Positions 7,310 through 17,144 of a DNA stretch of 64,000 nucleotides are shown piece by piece (position 1 is the stretch's first letter; each line of letters begins with the position of its first letter). The stretch comes from Paenibacillus algicola (GTDB lineage Bacteria; Bacillota; Bacilli; Paenibacillales; Paenibacillaceae): the NCBI RefSeq assembly GCF_005577435.1, contig NZ_CP040396.1, positions 4,047,001 through 4,111,000 of the forward strand, read 5' to 3'. The notes beneath the pieces were generated by a model. It made no database searches, was not told the DNA's origin, and saw nothing but the letters and a program-made list of their open reading frames with translations. Made by a program: the position numbers and the translations under genes.

Positions 7310-8974
7310 CTAGTGTGAAACGGATTCCCGCATGACCTCCTGCATCGTGGTGATTCCATCCGCCACCTTCATGATGCCATCCTTCATTAAGTGAATCAGT
7401 CCGTTGGCGCGGGCCGCCTGACGCATCTCCTCAATCGTCGCGGAGCTGGCGATCAGCTCGGCAAGCCGGTCATCGACAGACATAATCTCATGAATCGCAA
7501 TCCGGCCCCGGTAGCCGGTATTGTTGCAATAGCCGCAGCCGTTTCCTCTATATAATGTATCGACATGAACACCATATCGTTTTAAAAGGATCAGCTCCTG
7601 CTCCGGCGGGGAGTAGCTGGTCTTGCACTCGGTACAAATTTTGCGGACGAGACGCTGGGCCACAACTCCTAGCAGGGAGGAAGCGATCAGAAAAGGCTCA
7701 ATTCCCATATCTCGCAGCCGCACAACGGTGCTGATCGCATCATTCGTATGTAGTGTCGATAGCACAAGGTGGCCAGTCAATGAAGCACGTACGGCCATTT
7801 CCGCGGTTTCGCTGTCCCGAATCTCCCCTACCATGACAATATTGGGATCCTGCCGGAGAATCGAGCGCAGGCCGGCCGCAAAGGTCAGCCCGATGCCAGG
7901 ACTCACATGGACCTGATTGATGCCTTCCAGCTGATATTCCACCGGATCCTCTACCGTAATAATATTCACATCTTCGTCATTCAGATGGTGCAAGGCTGAA
8001 TACAGCGTTGTCGTCTTGCCGCTTCCCGTCGGTCCTGTAATGAGCAAAATACCATATGGCCGCTCGATCATGCTGCGGAACGCCTTCAGATTGTGCTCAC
8101 TAAAGCCCAGACGCTCCAGCGGCTGTACGCCGGTCGTCAGATCCAGCAGCCGGAGTACGATTTTCTCCCCGTGCATGGTCGGCAGGGTGGACACGCGGAT
8201 ATCAATCATGCGGTAATCGAACTGCATTTTGATCCGTCCATCCTGCGGAAGCCGCCGCTCGGCAATGTTCAGTCGCGCCATAATCTTCAGTCTGGCTGTG
8301 ATAAAGCCCTGCATCTGCTTCGGAATCATCCGCTCCGTCTTCAGCGTGCCGTCAATACGATAGCGGATGGAAAGATTGTTCTCGCCGGGATCAACATGAA
8401 TATCGGAAGCGCGAAGCTGCACAGCCTGCTGAATCATCTGATTGACCAGCCGGACGATCGGGGAGGTCTCATCCGTAATCTCGGTCTCCTCGAACTCATC
8501 CTCACTTGGCATCTCAACCATCATCTGGCTCATGGAATCTCTCAGGCCGTAATGCCTTGCAATCGCGCGCTGCAGCTCATCCCGGGAAGAAATTGCAGGC
8601 TCGATCCGGAAGCCGGTCGTCATCCGCAAATCCTCAATGGCAAAGTAATCAAGCGGGTCTGCCATCGCCACCATTAGCTTGCCGCCTTCTTTTGCAAAAG
8701 GAAGCACCTGATGGCGCTTGGCCAGACTCTCGGGAATAATTTGCGTAATATGCGAGTCAATATTGAATTTAAAAAGGTTCACGTGGGGAATGCCCAGCTG
8801 GAATTCCAGCACCTCAATCAGCTGCTGCTCTGTGATGTATCCTTGAGTGATCAGCAGGTCACCGAGCCGCTTCTTGCTCTGGCGTTGCTCCAGAAGCGCT
8901 TCCTGCAGCTGTTCCTCGGAAATGACGCCGTTCTCCACCAGCAGGTCACCGAGCCGTTTTTTTACAATGGCCAT
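7310..8974 (-). CDS. pilB: PilB extension ATPase with N-terminal MshEN c-di-GMP domain
   Basis: 554 residues; first gene of the pilus operon. It drives pilus polymerisation. Two tandem motifs of the MshEN type, RLGDLLVENGVISEEQLQEA (7-26) and RLGDLLITQGYITEQQLIEV (36-55), match the pattern that binds cyclic di-GMP in MshE. Walker A GPTGSGKT at 314-321, Walker B IVMVGE near 379-384, and a zinc site C447/C450/C480/C483. The GspE/PilB family normally has this tetracysteine. GGAG lies seven bases before the ATG. Downstream come pilT, pilC, pilin, pilD. Confidence 0.96.
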   Translation of the reverse strand: MAIVKKRLGDLLVENGVISEEQLQEALLEQRQSKKRLGDLLITQGYITEQQLIEVLEFQLGIPHVNLFKFNIDSHITQIIPESLAKRHQVLPFAKEGGKLMVAMADPLDYFAIEDLRMTTGFRIEPAISSRDELQRAIARHYGLRDSMSQMMVEMPSEDEFEETEITDETSPIVRLVNQMIQQAVQLRASDIHVDPGENNLSIRYRIDGTLKTERMIPKQMQGFITARLKIMARLNIAERRLPQDGRIKMQFDYRMIDIRVSTLPTMHGEKIVLRLLDLTTGVQPLERLGFSEHNLKAFRSMIERPYGILLITGPTGSGKTTTLYSALHHLNDEDVNIITVEDPVEYQLEGINQVHVSPGIGLTFAAGLRSILRQDPNIVMVGEIRDSETAEMAVRASLTGHLVLSTLHTNDAISTVVRLRDMGIEPFLIASSLLGVVAQRLVRKICTECKTSYSPPEQELILLKRYGVHVDTLYRGNGCGYCNNTGYRGRIAIHEIMSVDDRLAELIASSATIEEMRQAARANGLIHLMKDGIMKVADGITTMQEVMRESVSH

Positions 8975-9286
8975 CTTATCACTCCATCCCAGGTTTGATC
9001 CGGAATTTCTGTCTTTGGAATCTACGTTTGATCGACAAAATGCTCTTGCTTCGCCAGCCCTAAACCAGGTTTCACATTATTTAGAAGATCTAATGAATCT
9101 AGTTATTAAGACTGGCAAATATTTCACGTTTTCGTATTGAATACATATGTGTTTTGACCTAGAATGATATATATCACACCTTGGTATATTTTACAATGAT
9201 ATGTTAGTGCATCCATGTAAGATTTTTCATATTTTCATAGTCTGACATACCTATTTATTTTATTTATTTAAGGGGCGATCCAGAGC
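8975..9286. other. Divergent AT-rich intergenic region, pilB / adhesin
   Basis: 312 bases between two divergent genes; it must hold both promoters. The part 9080-9280 is very AT-rich. I could not pick out a -35/-10 pair with good spacing for either gene, and I looked for but did not find the core of a class I c-di-GMP riboswitch. Confidence 0.6.
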
Positions 9287-12200
9287 ATGAGACTCACCGT
9301 CAAACAAGGATTTTACGCAGCCGGTCTGTTCATTCTCGCATTGCTGGTCATGGTGCTGATTCGGGACTTTACCAGCAAAGCCAATGCCAACAGTGACGGC
9401 TACACGATTTCTCTGCTGGAAATCACAGATACTGGGACCTCAGACCTAAAACTGAACAAGAACGGAAGTATCCAGGTCGATACAATGAGCATGAAGCGAT
9501 TCGTGTCTCTCCGTGAGGATCTCGATGGCAAGTACGATGCTATTTACATCGGTAAAGGCCTCTACAGCACCCTCCCGGTCAACGGTAGGAACCACAACAC
9601 GACGACGGTGATGAATGACATCACGCCACTGAAGGCGCAGCAGATCGTAGACTTGTACATCCAGAAGGGACTGTATGTCTTCTTCTCTACCGATCCGTTC
9701 GACAGACAAAAGGTGAATGAGCGCGGAAACCTGTATCAGTATTTCAATACTTACCGCAGCGAGAGCCCGAAGCCGAATGTCGTGTTTCTGAACAGCACGC
9801 AGCTCACCGACTTTGCTGCCGGACTGCAGACCGGCAACTCCCCATATATTGCGGGGATGAAGCAGCGCCCACAGCTGGCATTAGCCAACAAGGGCAGTCT
9901 GATCGATTACGAAGTCAATCCAGCCCATGTGTACAACACCGGCGATGAGCTGGTATTTCAGATCCAGACCCCGAACATCAGCGATTTCAAAACCAGACCG
10001 GTTACGGCCAATCTCTACATGACGGTGGATAAATCGACCAAGATGGACAAGGAGCAGATTGTCGCTACCACGAGCCTGACCCAGGGCACGGGAGGCGAAA
10101 TCCGGTACAAGCTGCCGAAGACCTACTCCGGACTGCTGTATTGGAAGCTGGAAATCGTCGATCGGCTCAATCCGAATCAGCTGAAGGATTATGAGACCGG
10201 CACGATCCGGTATCGCGGCAAAAAGACGGTCGTTAGCATTTTGCAGGTCATGCCGAATACCGACAAGAGCAGCCTCAAGAAATCAGCCGTGATGAAGCAA
10301 AGCTACCTGTCCGGCACAGACTATGAGCTGAACGTTGAGGTTAAGAGTATCAACCAGTTCAACGATTATGTGAAGAACAAGCGCAAGGAGAACGGCAGCT
10401 ATGGCCTGAACGGAACGTATGACATGCTGATCTTCGGCTTTGCCGATGTGTATAACACGGTCGCCCCGATCAGCGCGGAAGCGGCTCAGGGCGTTGAGGA
10501 GTTTATTACGAAGACGAAGCAGAGTGCGATGTTTACGCATGATACGATCTACCGCAGCAAGACGCAAAGTGAGTGGACGAACCGTTTTCAAGCGATCACC
10601 GGACAGATCGAGCCCGAAACGAATCTCGGTCTTAGCGCACCCAACACGTCCAAAGTCGTTGTGCCGGTCAACGAAGGACTGCTGACGCAGTATCCTTTTG
10701 ACCTGAGTGATTCCTCCGGCGGCAAAAAGGTGCTGGAAATTGCTACGACGCACAACCAGTACTTCACTTTGGACCTGAATGATGAGAGCGTCATTCCGTG
10801 GTATAACATTTCAGGAAGCCAGCGGGACGTGAACGACAGCTGGAACCATTACTACACCTATTCCAAGGGCAATGTCACTTACTCCGGTACCGGTCACGTG
10901 CAGACCTTCCCGGACTGGGAGCAGCGGCTGTTCGTCAATACGATGTACCGGGCCTTTACCGGTTCCAACCATGCCCCTGAGATTACAGTACTGACGCCGG
11001 AGCACCAGAGCACCAAGCCGTCATACTTGCAGGATCTTGTCATTAGCTACACCGTGGATGACTGGGACTGGAAGGACAAGGACCTGACTACAGCCATTAC
11101 TTTTAAAGGCAATGGCCAGCCGCTGGACTCGCTGAAGGTAGATAATCAGCAAATTCAGTCAGGCAAGACCTTCACTCACAGCATCAAGAATCCACTGCCA
11201 GAGGGCGGCAAGCTGGAGATTGAAATCTCCGCATGGGACAAGCAGGGCGCCATGACGACCAAGACCATTGAGGTGCAGATCGAGAAGGTCAGCATCAATC
11301 TGGAAACGTCACGCACCCTCTCCTCCAATGTGATCAACAATGAGGTCCGCCGGGGTGAAGAAGTCGGCATCACATATACCATTACGCCTAAGCCGATTCC
11401 TTACATGGACATTGAGCTTAACGAGCAGGGCAAGCAGCAGCTCATCATCTCTGACATCCGATACGAAGAGCAGTTCCCGCCGGGTCTGGACATCATTCAG
11501 CTTCCGGCAGGTGCAGAGTCCAGCGGAAGCCTGTCTGCCGGATACACGGTGAAGTATGCGCTCGGTGACATTGTATATGAGCTGAAGGAAAGCAATGGAG
11601 TGAAATCGTATGAGCCTCTGGAACGGCAGCAGATTGTGTTTGACCTGAGCATGCGCCCGACCGTCAAAGGCATTTATCTGCTCAACAATTCGCGGATTGA
11701 TTACGAGGACATTCATCTTCCGGATTCTCTGAAGGAGCAGCCGGAAGAGGCTCCTCAGCCCTTTGAGGAGGACCCCGCTCCGCGATCAGCGCTAGGCATT
11801 GGTAAGGATTATACCGTGTTCGCGCTGGAGAATGTATGGATTACAAGCTCCGGATTTTCGAATGACGGCCGGATTGCCGCTGGCGGCGATATGAACCTGA
11901 ACAATTTCTCCGTAGGGGATCAGCTGGGCAATAATTCTGCCAATCGTTATACCCTCATTGCCGGCGGGAATATGACGCTGAACGGGGGCACGATTCATAA
12001 TGGTAAAGGAGCTTATGGCGGTACCGCCACGGTTCCGGAGTATTTAAAGCCGAAGCTGGTTCAGGACCAGCCTGTGGATTTTGAAGCAGCTACACAAGCT
12101 GTACAGAGTATATCGCAAGCAGCAGCGGCTCTAACACCCACGGCAGCGCCGGTCATTCAATGCTGGAACAACCCGACCTGTAGTATCAACCTTACAGGAA

Positions 12201-13762
12201 CCCGGAGTGATTTGAATGTTTTCACCCTGACGGCACAGGAGCTGGAGCGCTCCCATAACCTGGTGATCGACGCGCCTGCCGGCTCTACGGTCTTAATCAA
12301 TGTCACGGGCACCTCCGCGAAGATGAGCGGGGGCCTGGAGCTTAAAGGCGTGGGCGAAGGACATGTTCTGTTCCATTTCCCGGACGCCGTATCGCTGAAT
12401 ACTTCTTCAATCAGTGTCAAAGGCTCGATTCTGGCTCCGCTTGCAGATTACAAGCTGCATGGGAATGTATTTGGCACAGTCGTTGTCCGGTCTATGACCG
12501 ACGGAAGCGGACACCATATTCATCTTCGGCCGTTTGAAGGCGTACTGTCCGACCCTGGCGCCAGCCCGTCGAATCCTCCGAAGGAGGACCCGGCTGCTCC
12601 GCGGCCAAGAGTATCCACGGTGTTCCCGGAGCTGATCTTCCGGGCTGTCGTGAAGGTGACCGCGATTCAGATGGAGGGTACAACCATCCTGAGCGGTACA
12701 GAGCATAAGCTGACGCCGGTAGTACTGCCGGAGGATGCCGACCAGAAGCAGCTGACCTGGTCCTCCAGCCGCACGGACATTGTTACTGTGAACAGCGAGG
12801 GTCTGGTGACCGGCCTGAAGGCAGGCACCGCAAGAGTTACAGCGGCAGCCACTGACGGAAGCGGCATCCGGAAGGCGGTAGAGATTCGCGTAATTAACCG
12901 CGATCTCAGCATTTCCGGCCCAGACACGGCATTTACCCGGGAGACCTTCCCGCTGGAAGCAACCTATGTTACCGCCAATGAGACGGTAACCGGCTATGTC
13001 TGGAGTGTAAAGCCGGTGAACGGGCAGAACCTGTCTGATATGGTCCGGCTGGTCACGAACCCGCAGGATCCAAGCCTGGTTGAGGTAGTCCCTCTCCGAA
13101 AGGGCGAGGTCACGATCATGGTTACAGTGCTGACGAACCGGTTCCCGCAGGGAGCGGCGACGGCCGAGCATACGGTTACCATTCAACAGCGCCTGGATGC
13201 CATTTATATTAACGGTCCAGCCAGTATTCCGGTAGGTGCTGAGGCTACCCTCGTCCTGCTGACAGAGCCATATGACGCCGATGAGACCGGCTTCCAGTGG
13301 ACATTGGAAGGCGACGGCGGCAGCTACGCCAGACTGACGCCTTCCGCAGATGGCTCAACAGTCACCGTCACAGGCCTGAGACCGAATGAAGCCATTACCA
13401 TTCGGGCTTCCACCGGCTGGGATCAGGATAATCTGACCGCACTTCATCAGCTGAAGATCGTGCCGGTGCTGGAAGGTCTGTATTTGACGGATGCTGTCCT
13501 GAATCAAGGCGGGACGCTAAATATGTATGACAGCAACCTACTTACTCGTCCGGCTGACTTCCCGAGAACGCTCCTGCAGGGCTATCTACGCTGGGAAAGT
13601 GACAATCCGGATGTGGCCACCGTTAATGCTTCTAACGGTATGGTCTCCGGCAAGAAGAAGGGCGTCGCCAAAATTACAGTAACCTACTCTTTTGAAGGCA
13701 GAACGCTCACCGCAACGGGAACCGTAAAGGTTAACGGAACCGTCAGCGGCGATCGTTACTAG
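9287..13762 (+). CDS. Large surface protein: membrane anchor, DUF5057-like, choice-of-anchor-A and Big_2 domains
   Basis: 1491 residues. One hydrophobic helix at 9-26, an uncleaved or signal-type anchor. Residues about 30-560 resemble the DUF5057 region found in large Paenibacillus and Bacillus surface proteins. Then Ig-like segments (560-810). A choice-of-anchor-A domain (about 834-1080) has the IAAGGDMNLNNFSVG-type start and the ILAPLADYKLHGNVFGTVVV-type end. Bacterial Ig-like Big_2 domains follow (about 1120-1210 and 1396-1485, with SDNPDVATVNASNGMVSG). No LPXTG. It is divergent from the pilus operon and next to the minor pilins, so a pilus-linked or surface adhesin is the best guess. Binding partner unknown. 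Ribosome site AAGGGG lies about 11 bases upstream. Confidence 0.75.
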   Translation: MRLTVKQGFYAAGLFILALLVMVLIRDFTSKANANSDGYTISLLEITDTGTSDLKLNKNGSIQVDTMSMKRFVSLREDLDGKYDAIYIGKGLYSTLPVNGRNHNTTTVMNDITPLKAQQIVDLYIQKGLYVFFSTDPFDRQKVNERGNLYQYFNTYRSESPKPNVVFLNSTQLTDFAAGLQTGNSPYIAGMKQRPQLALANKGSLIDYEVNPAHVYNTGDELVFQIQTPNISDFKTRPVTANLYMTVDKSTKMDKEQIVATTSLTQGTGGEIRYKLPKTYSGLLYWKLEIVDRLNPNQLKDYETGTIRYRGKKTVVSILQVMPNTDKSSLKKSAVMKQSYLSGTDYELNVEVKSINQFNDYVKNKRKENGSYGLNGTYDMLIFGFADVYNTVAPISAEAAQGVEEFITKTKQSAMFTHDTIYRSKTQSEWTNRFQAITGQIEPETNLGLSAPNTSKVVVPVNEGLLTQYPFDLSDSSGGKKVLEIATTHNQYFTLDLNDESVIPWYNISGSQRDVNDSWNHYYTYSKGNVTYSGTGHVQTFPDWEQRLFVNTMYRAFTGSNHAPEITVLTPEHQSTKPSYLQDLVISYTVDDWDWKDKDLTTAITFKGNGQPLDSLKVDNQQIQSGKTFTHSIKNPLPEGGKLEIEISAWDKQGAMTTKTIEVQIEKVSINLETSRTLSSNVINNEVRRGEEVGITYTITPKPIPYMDIELNEQGKQQLIISDIRYEEQFPPGLDIIQLPAGAESSGSLSAGYTVKYALGDIVYELKESNGVKSYEPLERQQIVFDLSMRPTVKGIYLLNNSRIDYEDIHLPDSLKEQPEEAPQPFEEDPAPRSALGIGKDYTVFALENVWITSSGFSNDGRIAAGGDMNLNNFSVGDQLGNNSANRYTLIAGGNMTLNGGTIHNGKGAYGGTATVPEYLKPKLVQDQPVDFEAATQAVQSISQAAAALTPTAAPVIQCWNNPTCSINLTGTRSDLNVFTLTAQELERSHNLVIDAPAGSTVLINVTGTSAKMSGGLELKGVGEGHVLFHFPDAVSLNTSSISVKGSILAPLADYKLHGNVFGTVVVRSMTDGSGHHIHLRPFEGVLSDPGASPSNPPKEDPAAPRPRVSTVFPELIFRAVVKVTAIQMEGTTILSGTEHKLTPVVLPEDADQKQLTWSSSRTDIVTVNSEGLVTGLKAGTARVTAAATDGSGIRKAVEIRVINRDLSISGPDTAFTRETFPLEATYVTANETVTGYVWSVKPVNGQNLSDMVRLVTNPQDPSLVEVVPLRKGEVTIMVTVLTNRFPQGAATAEHTVTIQQRLDAIYINGPASIPVGAEATLVLLTEPYDADETGFQWTLEGDGGSYARLTPSADGSTVTVTGLRPNEAITIRASTGWDQDNLTALHQLKIVPVLEGLYLTDAVLNQGGTLNMYDSNLLTRPADFPRTLLQGYLRWESDNPDVATVNASNGMVSGKKKGVAKITVTYSFEGRTLTATGTVKVNGTVSGDRY

Positions 13763-13805
13763 GCAGTAACTAGCGCTGATCGCAGCGTGTCATACTGCAT
13801 AAGCC

Positions 13806-13852
13806 AAAGGGCCTTGCCCAGGATTCTTAATGAACCCTGGGCAAGGCCCTTT
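13806..13852 (+). terminator. Intrinsic terminator after the surface protein gene
   Basis: A perfect 17-bp stem (13806-13822 with 13836-13852, core GGGCCTTGCCCAGG) and a T-run at its 3' end. It lies 44 bases beyond the stop codon. The A-run on the left arm makes it potentially bidirectional. Confidence 0.9.
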
Positions 13853-13934
13853 TCATGCTTGGGACAGGCTCCAAGCATTACGCTGCGAACCCATGAGCTT
13901 GTGATGACCATGAGAAGCTGCCGGGAACCTGACA

Positions 13935-13973
13935 GAAAAAAAAGCGATGCCCCAGCATCCCGGGGCATCGCTT
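13935..13973 (-). terminator. Intrinsic terminator of the minor-pilin operon
   Basis: Stem AAGCGATGCCCC (13942-13953) with GGGGCATCGCTT (13962-13973), followed on the minus strand by eight to nine Ts. It lies about 40 bases beyond the stop of the PilX-like gene. Confidence 0.92.
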
Positions 13974-14013
13974 CCTGTTATCTCATTCCTGATTGCATAG
14001 CTGGACCTATTCT

Positions 14014-15825
14014 TTACTTCAGTCTCAAGTTACCTGCCTTTACGCTAATCTGGTTGACTCGCGGCAGTCCATCGGCTTGCTTCAGATAAACCTCACTGTC
14101 ATACTCGGCCTGGAAGCGGATCAGTTCGCTGGATGGATCCACGTCAATATCTCCGCTGCCCGCCGTAGCACGTCCCCGGATCGCGTTTACCGTGAGGTCG
14201 CCCTTCGCGAAAAACCCGCCCTTGAGCGAAAAGATCGAGCCCACTCCGTAAAGCTCCGCCGAAGCATCTGTATAGAAGAACGCGTTCAACGGACGAACTG
14301 TATCCTGAAACGCGTCATGACGGTTCACAAGGATCGGTCCCTCGGACATAATCACACCCAGCCCGCTGATGGACGCGTCTTCCACCAAGGTGGATGTCTC
14401 GTTCTGCGCCGCTCCCAGTACAAAAATGGTAGAATCCAGCTCCACATTGCCGCGTATTTCTAACCTGCCTGTAATGAGCATGTTGGCAGCAATCCGCAGC
14501 GGCTGATCGCTGAAGTTATCGATCTTAACATTGCCGTCCACGACATACCAGGCATTTGCACCTCCGGCTTCAATGCCCGTGAGCTCGACACCGTCGAAGA
14601 CCACATCGCCCTCATACACCAGTGAACGCGCTGGTCGGGTAAAGCGCTGGATGCCCTCCCGGTACGTACTCCATTGCTCTATACTCTCTCTCATACGCTG
14701 AGCCTCTTCCTCACTCAGTCCTTCGGCGTCCGGGTCTGACCCTTCCGGATACTCCGGCACTTCCGGCTTAAGCGGAAGCTGCTCCGGGGCATCATAAAAT
14801 GCCGGATGCTGCTTAAGCAGCTCTGTCAGACCGCCATTCAGGCGACCACGGACATTTTGCCGGAGAATGTCGCCGCCGGCTGGAGCCCCGATCGACTCCA
14901 CCACTTTATCAATAAAGGATTCCCGAACATTGATTTGTACGAACTTCCGCTGATTCTTGATCAGGATCTGATCCAGAGGAATGACACCAGTCCAGGTAAC
15001 CCCTTCCCGGTCCAGCTCCGCCGCTGTCCATGTCCGGCCGTTGCGGGTATATTCCATCCCATCCAGAGATTGAACATGGGCCTCACCCTGCAGCTCAAAG
15101 GGAGAAGACGCCATTCTCTTTAACTGCGACGACTGATACAAATACTCTGCCTGATCATTAATGTACAGGCCTTTACCTGCATAAATATTGCCCCGGATCT
15201 GCGGTGAGCCATTCAGAATAACATTGCCTTCCGAGCCCAGCGTATATTTCAGGAAATCCGGATAAGTATCGAACGTGATCTCCTGCACCAGCTCCCGCTT
15301 GACGCCGTTCACCATCGCCTCTGCCGTCAGATTTACGATATAGCTGGACGGCTGACCTGCCGCAGAGACCCGTTCATAGGAAATATCCAGAATCCGCCCG
15401 TCGGCACGAGTGAGCTCCGTGCTGGCCGGAAGCTGCTCTGTGCCCTGCCGCAGGGTTTGGAGATAGGTATCAATATCCTGCTCCAGATCTCCCTGAGCTT
15501 CGTTAATGCTATCCTTGACGATGCCCTCCAGCTCTGCCGTCATGTAAGCAATCGTTTCCTCTAAGGTTTTCTCTGCCAGATGGAGGCTCTGAACCTCATT
15601 CTTGCGCGTCTCGGTCCGCTGGGCACCCCCAACGGTCGCACTGAGCACCGTGACGCCCAGAAGCGTGAACAGCAGTGCAATGAACATGACCAGCACCAGA
15701 GCCGAGCCGCGCTCATCAGCGAGCTTGATCTCCCTGTGTAGGCTGCACAAATCACCCTGCTGCGGTATCTTTGTCCGGCTCATGTCTGCGTTTCGGAGCC
15801 GCGGCTTCTTCTTGGGATCCGACAT
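14014..15825 (-). CDS. PilX-like pilus assembly protein with large C-terminal domain
   Basis: 603 residues. A basic 40-residue N-terminus ends in ERGSALVLVMFIALLFTLLG, a class III-like hydrophobic start as in PilX_N proteins, which often lack the canonical E5. A coiled coil (about 70-125) and a long region with beta-helix-like repeats (GNVILNGSPQIRGNIYAGKG, GNVELDSTIFVLG) follow. The role is probably a minor pilin or an exported cap. It is third in an operon with two pseudopilins, starts 15 bases after the PilW-like stop and has AGGAGG ten bases upstream. It resembles families annotated only as 'PilX N-terminal domain-containing' and has no enzymatic signature I can see. Confidence 0.7.
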   Translation of the reverse strand: MSDPKKKPRLRNADMSRTKIPQQGDLCSLHREIKLADERGSALVLVMFIALLFTLLGVTVLSATVGGAQRTETRKNEVQSLHLAEKTLEETIAYMTAELEGIVKDSINEAQGDLEQDIDTYLQTLRQGTEQLPASTELTRADGRILDISYERVSAAGQPSSYIVNLTAEAMVNGVKRELVQEITFDTYPDFLKYTLGSEGNVILNGSPQIRGNIYAGKGLYINDQAEYLYQSSQLKRMASSPFELQGEAHVQSLDGMEYTRNGRTWTAAELDREGVTWTGVIPLDQILIKNQRKFVQINVRESFIDKVVESIGAPAGGDILRQNVRGRLNGGLTELLKQHPAFYDAPEQLPLKPEVPEYPEGSDPDAEGLSEEEAQRMRESIEQWSTYREGIQRFTRPARSLVYEGDVVFDGVELTGIEAGGANAWYVVDGNVKIDNFSDQPLRIAANMLITGRLEIRGNVELDSTIFVLGAAQNETSTLVEDASISGLGVIMSEGPILVNRHDAFQDTVRPLNAFFYTDASAELYGVGSIFSLKGGFFAKGDLTVNAIRGRATAGSGDIDVDPSSELIRFQAEYDSEVYLKQADGLPRVNQISVKAGNLRLK

Positions 15826-15839
15826 ATGTCCAAAGCCTC

Positions 15840-16385
15840 CTAAAATCCAAATTTACTTTCCAGCTCTAATCCGCCTTCATCACCCTTCACCGTACGGCTC
15901 AGATTCAAGCGGATGTTAATCAGCCCGCTGGCACAAGTAGCCTCGGTTCCACAGATCCGCCCGTCAGCAGACGTGGCCTCAATGACCGAGCCGCTTAAGT
16001 CCGCCTGGATGTCGTAAGGATTAGCAGCGTCACTTACCGACAGGGGATCAACCTGTCCTATGCTCAAGCTCCCGCCTGCGATCTCAATCCGGCGCTGCTG
16101 TAAAGTACTGCCCTCTCCTTTTTGAAGAAGAATACCGCTGCGGTCCTGAATATCTACAATCGTGTCCGGCGCAAAGGTGTACAGCTCCGTCATGACAGCC
16201 GACATAATGATGTCGCCTTCTTCGCGCAGCGAGTTCTCAAGGGAGATCCGGTTGTACTGGTTGAAGCCCATGATCGTGACGGTTGAAATGAGCCCCGCTA
16301 CGAGGGAAAATACAGCAATGGCAGCAATGAGCTCAATGACGGTGAAGCCATGCTGGCGCCGCCACAGGTCAACGAATTTTCTCAT
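15840..16385 (-). CDS. PilW-like minor pilin
   Basis: 181 residues from the ATG at 16385, chosen because GGAGGG stands 11 bases upstream; an in-frame ATG at 16406 would swallow that ribosome site. Class III signal QHG|FTVIELIAAIAVFSLVAG has the essential E at mature position 5, followed by the assembly helix. There are two cysteines late in the protein (CGTEATC), a possible small disulfide loop. It overlaps the upstream PilV-like gene by 17 bases. Minor pilins prime fibre assembly and often carry adhesins. Confidence 0.85.
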   Translation of the reverse strand: MRKFVDLWRRQHGFTVIELIAAIAVFSLVAGLISTVTIMGFNQYNRISLENSLREEGDIIMSAVMTELYTFAPDTIVDIQDRSGILLQKGEGSTLQQRRIEIAGGSLSIGQVDPLSVSDAANPYDIQADLSGSVIEATSADGRICGTEATCASGLINIRLNLSRTVKGDEGGLELESKFGF

Positions 16386-16944
16386 CCGATATGTATCCCT
16401 CCACAATGGTTTCTACCATACTGCCCTTCGGTCCACCCGGTCCTGTCACCTTCACCTGCAGCGGCAGCAGATACTGAGACATCTGGACCTTCCGTTCCTC
16501 TGTACTTTCCTCGGTACCTGGCACCTTGCCCTGCTTCATCTCTTCATGCAGCTCTTCCTGATACATAATTTCCAGCTCATACTGGATATTATTGACGACC
16601 GGATTCAGCACCTCTGGCAGCACCTCGGGGTTCAGGAACACACCGGTGTAGGCGCATTGCTGCGTACTGCTGCAGCGGCTTCCCTGGATGGAAGGCGCCA
16701 AGCCGCTCTGCTGCTCCTGCAGGAGCAAGTCCTTAATACTTGCAAAATTCTGCTTCTCCATATAAAAAAGCGCGTTCCTCGCCAGATTGACCATCACGGT
16801 CCGGTTCTGGTTGGACTTCGAGTAGGATAACGCATTCGTAAAATATGACGTTAGTACCAGAGAGATGATCGACAAGATGACGATCGCAGCCAGTACCTCA
16901 AGCAGGCTAAAGCCCTGCTCCTTCTGAAACGCCTTCTTCATCAA
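16369..16944 (-). CDS. PilV-like minor pilin
   Basis: 191 residues. Leader MMKKAFQKEQG then FSLLEVLAAIVILSIISLVL: cleavage after G11 with E at mature position 5. A pair of cysteines (CSSTQQC, about 91-97) could form a tight disulfide. First gene of the minor-pilin operon, with a good sigma-A promoter 62-90 bases upstream. In many T4P systems PilV, PilW and PilX together form the priming complex; this trio has that order. Confidence 0.85.
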   Translation of the reverse strand: MMKKAFQKEQGFSLLEVLAAIVILSIISLVLTSYFTNALSYSKSNQNRTVMVNLARNALFYMEKQNFASIKDLLLQEQQSGLAPSIQGSRCSSTQQCAYTGVFLNPEVLPEVLNPVVNNIQYELEIMYQEELHEEMKQGKVPGTEESTEERKVQMSQYLLPLQVKVTGPGGPKGSMVETIVEGYISDEKIR

Positions 16945-17005
16945 GCCTCCGCTCCCTTCACCGCGCTTTCATATTTGCACCGTTCATGATCTATTATTCC
17001 TACCT

Positions 17006-17034
17006 ATTATATTCCTTGATTTGGCAGGGGGCAA
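17006..17034 (-). promoter_or_regulatory. Sigma-A promoter of the minor-pilin operon
   Basis: On the minus strand TTGCCC (17029-17034), 17 bases, TATAAT (17006-17011). The perfect -10 and ideal spacing make this a good housekeeping promoter. It reads into the PilV-like gene at 16944. Confidence 0.7.
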
Positions 17035-17144
17035 GAAGAAACCTGTCTGATATCAGGAGGTTTATAGACCAGATGCCTCCTTCGATACGCATATGCTATG
17101 ATCATAGCAGGATCACTTAACACAGCACATAAAGGAGTGTTTAT

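Noticed and set aside
8975..9286. Class I c-di-GMP riboswitch before pilB or the surface protein
   Set aside because: No match to the conserved GCAAAGC-type core with paired helices on either strand.
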